From: Apostichopus parvimensis
Taxonomy: Eukaryota > Echinodermata > Holothuroidea > Aspidochirotida > Stichopodidae
Direction: 5' to 3'
NCBI GenBank assembly: GCA_000934455.1
Contig: KN888023.1
Span: 12,846 to 51,225, forward strand
DNA length: 38,380 nucleotides
Shown here: piece after piece, positions 1 through 31,499 of the stretch
How positions within the stretch are numbered: the first letter of the stretch is position 1
How the letters are laid out: every line of letters starts with the position of its first letter
Notes under the pieces: model-generated
Databases searched by the model: none
Seen by the model: the letters and a program-made list of their open reading frames with translations, nothing else
What the model was told of the DNA's origin: nothing
Translations under genes and position numbers: made by a program

Positions 1-900
1 TATATATAATGGTGAAAATACTGCTATGGTGTCATAGAGATCTATAACGCCTATAGCTTATCTGATGTGGAGCCTCTTGGGAGCGTGTATACATTGTCTT
101 GTGTGGATCATCTTGATATGTATCTCCATAAGCTCAGTGTGTGTTGGGAATTCGTTACATTTCGTTTCCAGTTCTGTAGCTCTCTGTATAGTAACTTCAC
201 CATTGAACACAACATGTCTGCATAGAGGTATTCAACATAAGAAGTAAGCGAGACGTTTGCTAGTCTTGTTATTAAGACATTTCCTGTTATTACAACAACA
301 TGAAATCAAAATAAATTAAAACTGTTAGCAAACTGCTTATCCACTAGAGAGCCTGTGTAGGAGAATGTGTAAAAGTAAGTTGGCCTGACGTTTCGATCCT
401 AGCAGGATCTTCTTCAAAGGCTATAAATGACAAGTAACAGTGACAGACGGGACAAAAACACGCACAGAATACAGACAGGTTAATGAGCATGGTGAACACA
501 AAGAGATACATGTATAAGGGGATTAGTAGACAAGGGATGGAGAGAAGAAAGAAACCATGCAACAGGGTAAGAGGAGAGGTAGGAGATAAACAGTGGAGGG
601 ACAAATAGAGGACTAAGGGAAGGGGGTAGGGAATAAACTGGAGAAGGACAAAAACAGAAAGGTGTGGAGAAAAATCATGAAAATGATCAGTGAAATCCGA
701 AGTTTAAATTAATTCTTAGGTTTGCGTTTGTGGATATGTTATTATTTTACCGATTCTTTGTCCTATCCCCAATAAGATTAAGTTGTCCCAGTGTCTCATA
801 TTACCAGTATGCGCGCCTACCCCTTTTTTTTTAAGTTAAATTTCATCATTGTGTACACATGCAGTACTTCATGGCATGGCATGTATATAGCCCCGACAAG
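1..900. other. Upstream intergenic DNA, no gene seen
   Basis: I see no convincing coding exon here. Short open frames on both strands have no recognisable protein signature. The only structured item is the palindromic motif near 387-422, listed separately, and the purine-rich stretch that follows it at about 530-660. The LINE fragment begins just to the right. Confidence 0.5.
380..425 (-). mobile_element. Possible Penelope-like element fragment with a hammerhead-like motif
   Basis: On the minus strand a GAAGA is followed by a perfect 5-bp hairpin (GATCC, loop TGCTA, GGATC) and directly by GAAACGTC. This order, GA-rich box then stem II then GAAAC, resembles the hammerhead core found in the terminal repeats of Penelope-like retroelements. 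The first box is not the canonical CTGATGA, and no stem III loop is present before GTC, so cleavage activity is doubtful. The identification rests on remembered motif similarity; no reverse transcriptase is present nearby. Confidence 0.3.
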
Positions 901-914
901 ATATATATCCGTGA

Positions 915-1393
915 ACATTCGGGCAATATTCCAATAAGCCACGGAGAGCTCTAAGATCCGCTTTGGAGGTGCTTTTATGCCGACCGAAGATCACCAAAAC
1001 CAGTTTTTACGGTAACAGGGCGTTTGCGAACTCGTCTCCAATGGTGTGGAACAGCTTGCCATCTCATATACGTGCAATAACTAACGTGAATACTTTCAAG
1101 AAAAACCTGAAAACTCATATATGTTTAGTTTATGTTGATCATAATTTTCCTTGTTTTAGCCTGTTATACTAGTTCTTATCCCGTTTTACTTGTGTAATAA
1201 CATTGTTAGGGCGTTTCCGCTTTTTAGTGATTCCTGCTATTTTTGCACTGTTTTAAGGTTTACTATTTTATTGTTTCGTTTAATTGATTTGCTGCATTTT
1301 ATAAGATTTATATTAGATTTAGATTATATGTACAGCGCCTTGAGTTTAGTTTACATTGTAAGGCGCTTTATAAATCTAATTTATTATTATTAA
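915..1393 (+). mobile_element. 3' fragment of a non-LTR retrotransposon (L2/CR1/Jockey-like LINE)
   Basis: The frame open from 915 to 1172 encodes the end of a LINE reverse-transcriptase ORF. It carries the hallmark MVWNSLPSHIR, followed by a FKKNLKTHI segment, which is how many L2/CR1-like proteins end. About 200 bases of AT-rich 3' UTR follow. It contains a GCGCCTTGAG box and a GGCGCTTTATAAAT box and stops in a TTATTATTATTAAT tail. That tail type is typical of this class. The 5' part, including the catalytic RT domain, is missing, so the copy is dead and 5'-truncated. The apparent methionine at 963 is a TTG codon inside the older frame, not a real start. Confidence 0.85.
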
Positions 1394-1617
1394 TATGTCG
1401 ATATTCATCCGGGCACTACATAAAAAACTGCAATAATCTTGTTTGTTGAGAGTCAGTAGTTCCGTAAAAAAAATTAACTCAGTCTCAGGAAATTAGACTA
1501 ACATTCTAAGCTTGCCCGACTAATCTGACATTGTTGTTGTTGAGTTTCGACAAAGCTGTTCGCACTCCATGCTTTCCTTCTCTGTCCAAGGCGATGTTTT
1601 GATGTGGGCTCCTACAC

Positions 1618-2059
1618 TAAGGTTACCAGACGTCCCCGATTTTCGGGGACAGTCCCCGATTACAGTGTGCTGTCCCCGAAAATGTGTCCCCGAAAATGTC
1701 CCCGATTCGTCAAACTGTTCAGAAACTTTCGAAAATATCCCGCATTATTAGTAAAATAATTGTAAAAAACAAAATTTAGTCACGTGTGCAGTCGCACAAC
1801 GGAACGGAACACGAATTTATGACACAAGCAACTCACAAGCTCTCAAAGAACCACGTAGAGTAAGTGAATTTCATCTAAGAAAGATACATTTTTGAAAATA
1901 AAATTGATTTAAAAAGTGCTTCTAGGTATCACCATTTTACATCTAAGCACCTTAGGCACTTGAAAATTTTCCAAAGGGGGACACCCCCCTAGACCCCTCC
2001 CCCATATCAATCACGAAATAAATGTCCCTGATTCCAGTCAGGCAAATATGGTCACCTTA
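1618..2059. mobile_element. Non-autonomous hAT transposon (MITE), 442 bp, with intact target duplication
   Basis: The element starts TAAGGTTACCAGA and ends TATGGTCACCTTA, giving imperfect terminal inverted repeats (TAAGGT-T/G-ACCA). It is flanked on both sides by the identical octamer TCCTACAC (1610-1617 and 2060-2067), the 8-bp target duplication that hAT transposases leave. The interior near 1638-1700 holds several copies of GTCCCCGA/TCGGGGAC, a subterminal repeat common in animal hAT elements. No transposase frame is present. It sits about 600 bp upstream of the WDR48 start codon. Confidence 0.9.
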
Positions 2060-2067
2060 TCCTACAC

Positions 2068-2663
2068 CTCTCCTGTCGATACATATAATATTGAGTATAG
2101 CTCTACCCTTTTCTCTCCGGTTCCTTCCTTTTAAGTTAATAGAAATATATAGAACGGTCAGGAGTGAACAAAGTCCCTACTGAGAGCCCTATTAACATTT
2201 AATCTTTTTTTTTTGTAATTATATCAGAATTAAACTCCGAATGTGCAGAGATGTAATATGCAGCGCTTTCCCCAACAAGGCGTTTTGCGCTGTGTAACGT
2301 AGACAGTAACTGTGTGACAGCTTGGCCCAACGTTACCACCACCAGGCACCTAGCCACTGCACCAAAGTTTAATGATTTACATAAAATTCCAACGTTTCAA
2401 ATAACAACACAAATAGTTTATATTATTTTGTTTATTTCGTAACTATATTAACCGTCAATTATTTTTCATATAATTTTTGTGTTTACCAAGTTATGTATAT
2501 ATTTTATGTCAGTCATTCTTATGATCGGTTGAAGCCGTTGGAATTGAAACATTTCCTCAATGTTGTTTACATTTTACTAGAGATCACAGTGCCCAGTAGT
2601 TTATTGTACAGTAAAGCTATGCGCGTACCTCGCAAGTAAAATATCCATCGAGTCAATCAAAGT
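2068..2663 (+). promoter_or_regulatory. Probable WDR48 5' flank and 5' UTR
   Basis: This is the interval between the hAT element and the WDR48 start codon and must hold the core promoter or 5' UTR unless a non-coding first exon lies further upstream. I see no clear TATA box at a fixed spacing and no CpG-island-like composition. The start codon context (A at -3, G at +4) is a good Kozak match. The transcription start cannot be placed from sequence. Confidence 0.3.
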
Positions 2664-23140
<20,477 letters not shown>

Positions 23141-25517
23141 TTTAGGTGGATGATAAAAATATAGATATAAAAAATATGATCCAACAACAAAGAAAAAACA
23201 AAACAAAACAAACAAGTTGGATTTTAAGACATTACATTTATTTTTACATCATTAGTATTCAAAATTAACTTTGACCTCGGTCGGGTTGGAGAAGCGTCAG
23301 TCAGTGCTGATGGTAGAAGTCTTTAATATTCAAGGTCAAAATATGGCCGTTTTTTATCCCTCAGAGAGGAATTGATTTTGGTGAAAAAAAAGAGGAAAGT
23401 TGTTAGATTGGATACACTTTCTTGTTCTTGTCAAGATTTTTTCATCAAAGTAATTTTTTCCCCCTTTTTTCTTTTTGTATACCCACTCAATATCCCTTTA
23501 TTTAAAGCTGATGGTCAATACTATTGATACCCCTATAAAATGTTTGATAATATTTTGCCATCTGGCAACAAAAATATAACACATGTGTTTAGGGAAAAGT
23601 CACCTGCAGTGCACAAATTGCTACATAGGCAAAAGGAAAGTATTAAACAAAATAGGTTTTCAAGATTGTAAGATGATATCATGTGAAACTGATAAAAATG
23701 AGTTAGATTGTATACACTTTCTCGCTCTTGTGAACATTTCTCATCAGAGTAAAATGGTAACATGGTTCAACGTCCTCCTAAAAGTGGTTATTATGAAGTT
23801 TCAGGAAGCTTTTGCTCTCTGGGAAGAAAGATAAAATCTTGTTCCAGTAAAAAATTCAGCTGCAGTGGAGATAATTGTATTCAAAGTGTCAACAAAATAC
23901 TAAATTTCAAGAAGGACAAAAATTGTTGAACATTGCCTGAATTGTTGTCACTTTTGATAGTTATCAGGGAAGGAAATGTAACAATAGATATAACATGAAA
24001 TTTTCACGTATCAATTCTCTTGATGAGCTCGTTTTATGCATGGGTCCATTCCGTTCCTAACAAAACGTCTCTGGAGTCAAATGCATAGAACTGCTGTGGA
24101 TCTTGCCAATTTGATAAGCGTCGATGTTGACTCACTTATATGAAACAATTATGTATTTCCTGAGCACGCCATATGAAACAACAGTCGGTTAAAATCTGGA
24201 CTCAGAACATCAAATAACGGGTGATATGGCCATTTTACCCACAATTTTACAATGAAAGACAATCTTGTAGTCTCTTAAAGTTAGGCATCCTCTCTGTATC
24301 GTCAAATCATTTTCACTTCATGCTGACTAGTTAAAATCGAGGATTCTTTCAACAACCCTTTATTGACTACTCTTTGTCAAAATTCAATAATAAGTTTGTA
24401 CTTTTCCTTTCTTGGTTGTCATAGCAAAGTGGTTGTCATAGCAAACTTAATACAAGCTTAGGTCCTGTAGAAAGAAACTAGACCGTGAAAAAGGTCGGTG
24501 ATTTCACAATAGGGTAACTTAGAATTGGTTAGAATTTTGTTTCTGAGGGTGCATTCATCTTATACATCGACTGTGACAAAAACAGATGACTAGTGTTTAA
24601 TACTATGATGAAGGGTCTGTCCGTGAGACAAAATGTCCATGTTGGAATCAGTGTTATTCAATATTGACCCATTAACAGCCCAGTCACTGATCAATTCCTG
24701 AAAGGGTGTTGGATTGATGAATTGCTGTCTTGGTTTAAGAAATAGCTTTGTAAAAAGTATCGATCGATATATAGAAACTTGACCGTGAAAAAGGTCAGTA
24801 ATTTCACAAATAGGGTAGCACAGAACTGGTTGGAAATGTTTTTAGTGCTAGATTGATAAAATTGGAATCTCAGTTTTGAGAAAACTATCGATAAATTGGA
24901 GAAAGCAACTGGTAGAATTTCTTGCTGTTTAGATGAGTTCAACTTCCAAAGATTGTTTTTTTTCTTTTGAGAAGAAGTCTCTTAAACGAAAACAAAAAGC
25001 ATTAAAATGTTAACATAGGAAATATATATTAGAGAAGGTCTCGAAGTGAATTGAGAGAGGTCGCAACATCACTAGGCCCAACTAGAGGGGCTAAAATACC
25101 AGGGCTTGGAGTCAATAATTGGCCTTGGGCAAGGGTCCTGAGATTTGGTTTTCATCATATATTTAAGCAATAAGTGGGGAGGGGGAGGAGAAGGGGACCT
25201 GGTAACATAATTTTTTTGGGGGGGCTTGACCTCTCTGTCTAATTCTCTGAGCATCACCATAGCAACCAAGTTGATTCGATGTTGCATTAGTATGAAAAAT
25301 GAACTTTGGGCAATTCTACAAGTAGCATTCCAAGGGATTTTTCAACATGAAAGTCCAAATATGTGACAACTTTTTTTTTTTAAATAAAAAAGGAACCTAT
25401 TATGTGATGGAAAAGTATATCATAAAGCCACTTTTCGGTATTTTCTCTTGATGGAATTTGTGGATGTATTTGTCGTCGTATTCACGAGATGACCGGTGTA
25501 TTTTATGTTTTTCATAG
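23141..25517 (+). other. WDR48 3' flank or intron 17, with paired duplications
   Basis: This could be 3' UTR for the short form or an intron for the long form; I see no AATAAA close behind the stop. Two diverged duplications share a spacing of about 303 bp. One pairs 23400-23460 with 23703-23757 (TTAGATTG-TACACTTTCT...CTTGT). The other pairs 24476-24540 with 24778-24840 (CTTGACCGTGAAAAAGGTC, ATTTCACAA-TAGGGTA). No other gene is seen. Confidence 0.5.
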
Positions 25518-25579
25518 TGAGCCGTCCAACAGGGAGTTAAAGATTAAACGAAAACATAGGTCGTACAAACTCGACAAAG
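25518..25579 (+). CDS. Candidate WDR48 exon 18 (alternative, long form)
   Basis: This 62-bp interval lies between TTTTTCATAG and AAAG|GTATGT. Joined to exon 17 at 23136 (phase 2), it gives Ser followed by EPSNRELKIKRKHRSYKLDK plus one base, in frame and with codon use like the known exons. The KIKRKHR stretch is strongly basic and could act as a nuclear localisation signal. No orthologous segment is known to me in human. Evidence is splice-site and phase consistency only. Confidence 0.5.
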
Positions 25580-25790
25580 GTATGTGAGTGAAATTAGTGG
25601 CCTGATGGGAGAGGTTCTGACATCGTCATAGCAACCAGTTACCCCAAAAAAACTTGGAGGAATGCAAGCTAATGCTGGCTGGTGTGAAAAAGGGGAATAA
25701 CATTGACATCTTCTTCAGTTATTCAAACACATTTGCATGGGTGGTAGTGGATTGTAATTGATATCTCTTATAGGGAAAATATTGTAACCA

Positions 25791-26911
25791 TGGAAACTGG
25801 TGATTGCTGCTTAGCACTGTGTCCTCTTTTTGCATTATTCATCTAATCTTTCCGCTTTCCTTCTTTTGCTGCTCTGTAGAAAAAGGTTCCTTAATTTTAT
25901 CTATTTGATAGGTAAAGAAGGGAATGAAAATGTTTAGTTTCATACCGTGGTAGATAAATGTTATTTCTTCCTTGCCTGGAATGTGAAGTTGTATTCGATG
26001 TTGTAAAAAGGGGGTCTACACCGTCACGGTTTCTGTGTTGAAGCCCTGAAGGCTTCTTTCTGTTTTGTAGGGATTGAAGCCCCAAAAATTGTAACCATGG
26101 AAACCGGTGATTGCTGCTAAGTGGTGTCCTCTTTTTTCATTTCTCATCTAACCTTTCTCTTTCCTTCTTTGCTTCTCTGTAAAAATGGTTTATTAATTTT
26201 AGCTATTTGTTGAGCAAAGTTCAAAGGGAATAAAAAATGTGATACTCTGGTAGGCAAAAGTTTATTCTTCCTTGCCTGGAATGTAAAGTTGTATTTGACG
26301 TTGAAAACAAGGGTTTACACGGTCACAGCTTCTGTTTAGGGGTTGTAGCCCCAAAAGTTGTAACCATGGGAACTGGTGATTGTTGCTAAGTGGTGTCATC
26401 TTTTTGCATTTCTCATCTCTATCTTTCTTTGCTGCTCGGTAGAAAGGTTTGTTAATTTTATCTATTTGATGTGCAAAATTCAAAGGGAATAAAAACAAAT
26501 AATGTCATAACGGTGGTAGACAAAAGTTAATCTTCCTTGCCTAGGATGTGAAGTTGTATTTTGATGTTTGTGAAAAAAGGGTTTGTACTGTCACAGCTTC
26601 TGTTTAGGGATTGTAGCCCAAAACTTGTAACCATGGGAAATTTGTAACCATGGAAACCGGTGATTGCTGCTAAGTGGTGTCCTGTTTTGGGTTTCTCATC
26701 AAACCTTTCTCTTTCTTTGCTGCTCTGTAGAAAGTTTTGTTAATTTGATCTATTTGTTGAGCAAAGTGCAAAGGGAATAAAAATGTTTATAGTGTCATAG
26801 TCTATAGACAAAATGTATTTTTCCTTGCCTGGAATGTGAAGTCGTATTAGACGTTTGTGCAAATAGGTTTACACTGTCGCTGCTTCTGTTGCGGGATCAT
26901 AGCCCCAAAAA
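25791..26911 (+). repeat. Four-unit tandem array, about 267-297-bp unit
   Basis: Units start near TTGTAACCATGG at 25791, 26088, 26357 and 26624. Shared internal blocks are GGTGATTGCTGCTAAG, TCTCATCTAACCTTTCT, GCTGCTCTGTAGAAA, TCTATTTG, TTCCTTGCCTGGAATGTGAA and GGTTTACAC-GTCAC. The fourth unit has the first 17 bases doubled. The first unit is longer by an insertion near 26042-26070. Confidence 0.92.
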
Positions 26912-27872
26912 TCTCAGTGGAAACTACAAAGCTGTAACTGTATGGTTGGAGTGGGAGGGAGGGTAGGGGGAATGGTGAGAGGGACTAACCAGCTGTGAGT
27001 GGTTGGTGCGGCATCTTGCAGAATTCACATACGATATATCCCTCGCATTACTCTGAAGTATATATGTGTAGGCCTATTAGCCTAACATGGTGTTATTTGG
27101 CATTCAGAACTGTGGGAACCACTAAACCATTCCATGTTTGAATTACTAGATTATTACTATACTTTCTGTCGAGACATTTTAAAGCCAGACAAATATTTCC
27201 ACAACCCAAGTCGAGGGTAGAGTTGCATGGCAGAACTTACTAATTGTAGTAAATATTTCCAGCGGTGTTCCTGGGATAAACTTTGAAATACTCTCATTTT
27301 CATGGCTCTATATATTAAAACGTAGTTATATGGTCAGAAATGTCTCTCATGATCAACTGACTATTTATAATCACAAAAAGAAGAAAGAAAAAAAAAGTCA
27401 AATATCTTTTGAAGAAACCAGGATTTGCATCCTGGACCTGCCATCATCTCCATCAAAAGACTGTCTTATGAATCTCATGGATATTCAACAGTTGCTATGG
27501 GAACTGTTACTATGGGGACAAAGTTCATTGCTTGATAAAAGATGTTTACTTTATACATCTTTCAATTTTTTTGGCATACTGATCTGGCTGTTGAAATTTC
27601 AAAGGTTTTTACCCTATGGGAGATGATATTTTTTCTTTCATTTTTCTTTATTTTTTTTCTTTATTTTTGTGAATTGAGCCATGTCAGGTAGGACACTGAC
27701 TTTTTTGTTGAACAGAAATAATCTTGCAGATTTATTAATTACTGAACTTGCCACAATGTTAAGCTGCTTTGGCTGCTAACTATTCATTTTTGGTGTGGTG
27801 TTCAAGGGGAGTAGGAAAATGAACATGGTATTGTGTGTTGGTGTGTTACTAATGTGAATTCAATATAGTGTT

Positions 27873-27934
27873 TGTATGTGATACTGTTAAATACACACAA
27901 TATTGTATGTGATACTGTTAAATACACACAATAT
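27873..27934 (+). repeat. 31-bp perfect tandem doublet
   Basis: Two adjacent copies of a 31-bp unit that begins TGTATGTGATACTGTTAAAT, at 27873 and 27904, identical by eye. Confidence 0.9.
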
Positions 27935-28523
27935 TAGATTGAGTTCATAGTATAACAAAAGTGTCAATTCCGTTATGTTATCCTACGCAGAATATTTAAC
28001 TTTAAGTGGAGATCTGAGAGAAGGAAGACTTTGCATTTTGTGTTAACTATAGTAGCCAACAAACAATATTTACTGAGTTTGAGGAAATTAGAACAATGAA
28101 CATAGTATTGTGTGTTGTCCCACAGAAATTGTATATGACATTAGAATGAATGCAATATTGTTACATTGAACATGGTAAACTTGTGTTAATGTGATGTCAT
28201 CATACTAAAACAACCATTAGATTTAATAAAATAATGAACTCAATAACATTGTGTTATGTGTGTGGAAGCATCCTATGCAGTATAACTGTATAGTTAAACA
28301 ATGAAGCACTGAAGATGGATGAATTCAGTATTGTGTCTAGATGTTATAACATTTCTACACACAATTTATTGAGTACACAGAGGGAGGCATTTTTGTGTCC
28401 AAAGTCAAAGCTCTTTTTAGCATTGTGATGTAACGTTGCATCCTTCTAGCCATTCTGAAGAATTTCTATCTAACATTCACAAATAATCAGATACCCTTCG
28501 GTCTAACCCAAGATATGATCACG

Positions 28524-28625
28524 GCTGCAGGCATATGGTGGCTGCAGGCATATGGTGGCTGCAGGCATATGTTAGCTGCAGGCATATGGTGGTTGCAGGC
28601 ATATGGTGGTTGCAGGCATATGGTC
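28524..28625 (+). repeat. 17-bp minisatellite, six copies
   Basis: Unit GCTGCAGGCATATGGTG, repeated six times with one GTTA and two GTTGCAG variants. Because 17 is not a multiple of three, each strand keeps short open frames by chance; these are not genes. Confidence 0.95.
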
Positions 28626-28767
28626 GCTACTAATACGTCGGTCATCAATGTTTTTTCATCGAATACAGTAAAAGTTTTGCGCCTCAAAAGTTTCACCGTT
28701 AAATGATGTATTATGTATTTCTGTGAAAAGTTTAAAGGTTTCTGGCTTAGTTCTATCTTATTTGATG

Positions 28768-29130
28768 TATAGCATTGTGGTCAAGTGGTTAAGGCAGTGG
28801 ACTTGTGATCTAAGGCTTGCAGGTTCGAGTCCTGGCCAGATCAGTACTTTGTGTCCTTCGACAAGGCACTTAATCTCCATTGCCTCTCTTTCGCGCAGGT
28901 TTATCAGTTGGGACTTGCGAGGAAACCAGTTTGTGACTGCACCCTTTGAGAAGTCCCCCCCCCCCAGGGGACATGTAGATGTGGTATGCTTGTAGTGCAT
29001 CAGGAGGGATTGTTTGAATTGTGCACACTTTGGTGTGTGGGTGTGACAAGTTACCAATGACCAGGGGTTAGTGTTTTAAAGTCATGTGAGGGTGCCTTGG
29101 CCTTGAGCCAGGCTGTAAACCATGAACTTG
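28768..29130 (+). mobile_element. tRNA-derived SINE
   Basis: The head has an A box (TGGTCAAGTGGTTAAGGC, about 28778-28795) and a B box (GGTTCGAGTCC, about 28821) at tRNA spacing. It is followed by GTGTCCTTCGACAAGGCACT, a block often seen in the body of invertebrate SINEs. The tRNA part has an anticodon-loop-like TTGTGAT but the acceptor arm is not closed, so it is not a working tRNA. The 3' boundary is uncertain; a C-run lies at about 28963-28974. Confidence 0.85.
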
Positions 29131-29180
29131 TAACATTAAAGTAACAGCTTAATTTTTCCGGAATATGTTCTTTCCTTTAG

Positions 29181-29251
29181 ACTGTCTCAAGTTTGACGCC
29201 TACGATTTTGTAGCTAGTCTGAAAATTGGGAAAGGAGATGTATGCAGGTGA
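29181..29251 (+). CDS. Candidate WDR48 terminal exon 19a (alternative)
   Basis: The acceptor TTTCCTTTAG precedes a 71-bp frame that fits the phase-1 end of the exon at 25518. It encodes Asp then CLKFDAYDFVASLKIGKGDV, CR and TGA. The full long form would be 758 residues. The stop again sits within AGGTGATTTA, as in exon 17, so this too could be a donor rather than an end. No homology to a known family is recognised. Confidence 0.42.
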
Positions 29252-30106
29252 TTTATGTTAACAAAATTGTTGTACAATTGTACAAATTATTTTGTCTTGT
29301 CCCCAGTTTTATTTAAGTTTTCAGAAACGAGAATATTGCCAATGAAGATCAGTTGATATTATTCAGTTTGCCAGTTTTTAATTTTTTTTTTTTTAAATTT
29401 TTTGTTGTTAAGTTTTTGTAGAGAGGTAGCCGCAATGAAGAACTCTGTTATGGAGGTTTTGAGTGGCAATACTTTCAAGGACTCAAGTTTGAAAACAATT
29501 TTTTAAGTATGAAAAATATATAAATATGATTTATGTAAATTTAAACCTAAGTGGTCCAACTCCAGTCTCTATAAATTGTTCTTTTGCTCAGACACAAAAG
29601 AAAAATAACTGAGTTTTCTTCCATTCCATGTTTATTTTTTTTTGGGGGGGGAGGGGGGGGAGTATGTTTGACAGCCTGCAATTTTGAGTTATATAGCACA
29701 CCCTGAACGGTACATAAAACAGCTTGTTTGTATCGGGTCGATGCTATTTTCTTTACAAATTTTATGCTTTGGTTTGTATTGTTGGGAATATTGCAAAACT
29801 TGGTCGCTAGGGCAAGATGTTTTATTATCTGGATAGGTATGGTCAACTAATAGTTTGTTGGAATAAGACAACAATTATTAGCAAGCCCAAAAAAGTTGAA
29901 TGAGAGTTTATGCAAAAAGTATTCACTCAGTATCACAGTTAGGATATAAGTGTAAGGATATGTCCACAAGAAAATGCATTTCTATGATTTAAAGATTATA
30001 TTTTCCTGTGCACGTATCCTTAAAAAAAACCATCTTCTACGGATAGTTTTGCGAGAGAATTTGTGGATAATTTGGGTGACAAGCTAGACCACCCACTGTT
30101 TATTAT
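29252..30106. other. AT-rich DNA with a G-run, no gene seen
   Basis: Contains a T-run near 29383-29400, G-runs at 29643-29660 and a GACTCAAGTTTGA block at 29480 that recalls the candidate terminal exons but has no open frame in the right phase. Nothing else is recognised. Confidence 0.5.
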
Positions 30107-30246
30107 AACTCTTTATGTTTGACATTACTCTTTATGTTTGACATAACTCTTTATGTTTGACATAACTCTTTATGTTTGACATAACTCTTTATGTTTGACA
30201 TTACTCTCTATGTTTGACATCACTCTTTATGTTTGACATTACTGAT
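30107..30246 (+). repeat. 20-bp tandem repeat, seven copies
   Basis: Unit AACTCTTTATGTTTGACATA with small variants (ATTACTC, ATCACTC, CTCTCTATG), seven copies in a row. Confidence 0.95.
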
Positions 30247-31024
30247 TATAGCACAGAATTAGCTCTTCCAGATAAACCAGGTAACTTTAAGTATTTTGTA
30301 AAGATCTGGAATTGTATAAAAACTACCAAAACTTTCTCGTGCAGCCAGGGGCACAAGATTTCATGTATACTTCTAGGAGGCTGCAGCCCACCTCCCCCTT
30401 TCAGCCCTACAACAGCCCCACCCCCCTCTTTACTTTCAGACAGAATACTAAAAATTCCTACTGTAGCCTTACAGTATGTAAATGTATAACATGTATGTAA
30501 TTTAACATTGTTTAAAATAGTTGCAATATGTAGCCCCATTCTGGATCTAGGCACTCACCATTTTACGAAAATTTCTTTGGGGAATCCCCCCTCCAGGATG
30601 ACATCATATATCCCCCCTCCCACATAACAAAACTGGTGATTGTCCCCCTGTGTGTAGCTACCCTTTGTAATATTTTACAGATTTAAGCACCCTACCATGA
30701 AAAAGAAGGAAGAAATGAATATTTTGTATTAAATCATCAGAACTAGAATTGAATACGAAACAAAGCAAACTGTAAAATGTACTTTAAGGGCTGTTTAATG
30801 TCATCTCATGATCTCTATGTATCTATTCGGTTCCATAGGTTTTCTTTTGGAAGTGGTATTTTAGCTCAGAAAAGTTGGCATTACGGGACTTTCTCTATAC
30901 ATTATTTCTCTTTTCGTACGTTATGTTCTTCTTAAACGGTTATCGTTCAGGATCCATGTTCAGGTAAGGCTAGAAACCAGCCAGAAACTGATCAGGTGAA
31001 GATCCTGTTGAGACAAACTCAAGG
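30247..31024. other. AT-rich DNA, no gene seen
   Basis: Contains C-rich stretches near 30385-30430 and 30580-30650 (CCCCCCTCC-type). Overlapping short open frames on both strands around 30214-30554 show no family signature. Confidence 0.45.
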
Positions 31025-31242
31025 GAGTGTTAGCTCAGTGGTTAAAGCCGGTGCCTTCCAATCATAAGGTCCCTGGTTCGAGTCACTCCAAGATTAATGT
31101 ATGTCATCCAGTTATACAGAGTTGTTGACAATTGAGAGAGACTGACTTCGGTCAGCTTGCGGCTTTGCTAAGCCAATGAGGCTTTTTCGCGAGTTCCTGC
31201 TTGCAGGAGGATCTAAAATACATGCATACATACATACAACTT
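31025..31242 (+). mobile_element. tRNA-derived SINE with a CATA-repeat tail
   Basis: The head GTTAGCTCAGTGGTTAAAGC (A box) and CTGGTTCGAGTC (B box) form a tRNA-like unit, and GGAGTG pairs with CACTCC as an acceptor stem. The anticodon loop would be CTTCCAA, with TCC (glycine). The anticodon stem does not close, so the tRNA is not functional. A body of about 130 bp follows, with the palindromic GACTTCGGTC and CTGCTTGCAGGAG, ending in ATACATGCATACATACATAC. Confidence 0.85.
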
Positions 31243-31499
31243 GTAAATGTGAATTTTGAAACAGATTTGTATATCCATTTTGTATCGTTCGTTCGTCATT
31301 TAAAACTACGGAAGTGTTTTTACTTGAGTAGAAAATTACACTCAAACCTTAATATTGTTAACTTGTTGATTGATTTAACTTCCAGACAGAAAACCCACAT
31401 AATGTGAGTGCATGATACATCAAGGGCAAGTGGCAATGGTTACTATTTTATTTCACTCTAGTTGAATAAGCAGAATTTTTCCTTTCTTTCCCTAAGGCG

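Larger units (their letters stand above)
25580..29180 (+). other. Intergenic or intronic repeat-rich DNA
   Basis: Holds the four-unit array (25791-26911), a 31-bp doublet (27873-27934), the 17-bp array (28524-28625) and a SINE (28768-29130), listed separately. The intervals 26930-27870 and 27935-28520 show no gene; the 98-residue frame at 27330-27626 has no protein signature. Confidence 0.5.

Noticed and set aside
963..1172. Independent small protein gene
   Set aside because: It is the C-terminal end of a LINE ORF; the apparent start is a TTG and the frame continues upstream to 915.
27330..27626. 98-residue open frame
   Set aside because: No family signature, low-complexity lysine start and hydrophobic tail consistent with AT-rich chance sequence.
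28768..28850. Functional tRNA gene
   Set aside because: The boxes are good but the acceptor arm is not closed and the sequence continues into a SINE body.
28524..30246. CRISPR-like arrays (17- and 20-bp repeats)
   Set aside because: The units are adjacent, with no spacers, in a eukaryotic genome; they are minisatellites.
31025..31095. Functional tRNA-Gly(TCC)
   Set aside because: A and B boxes and an acceptor-like stem are present, but the anticodon stem does not pair and a SINE body with a CATA tail follows.
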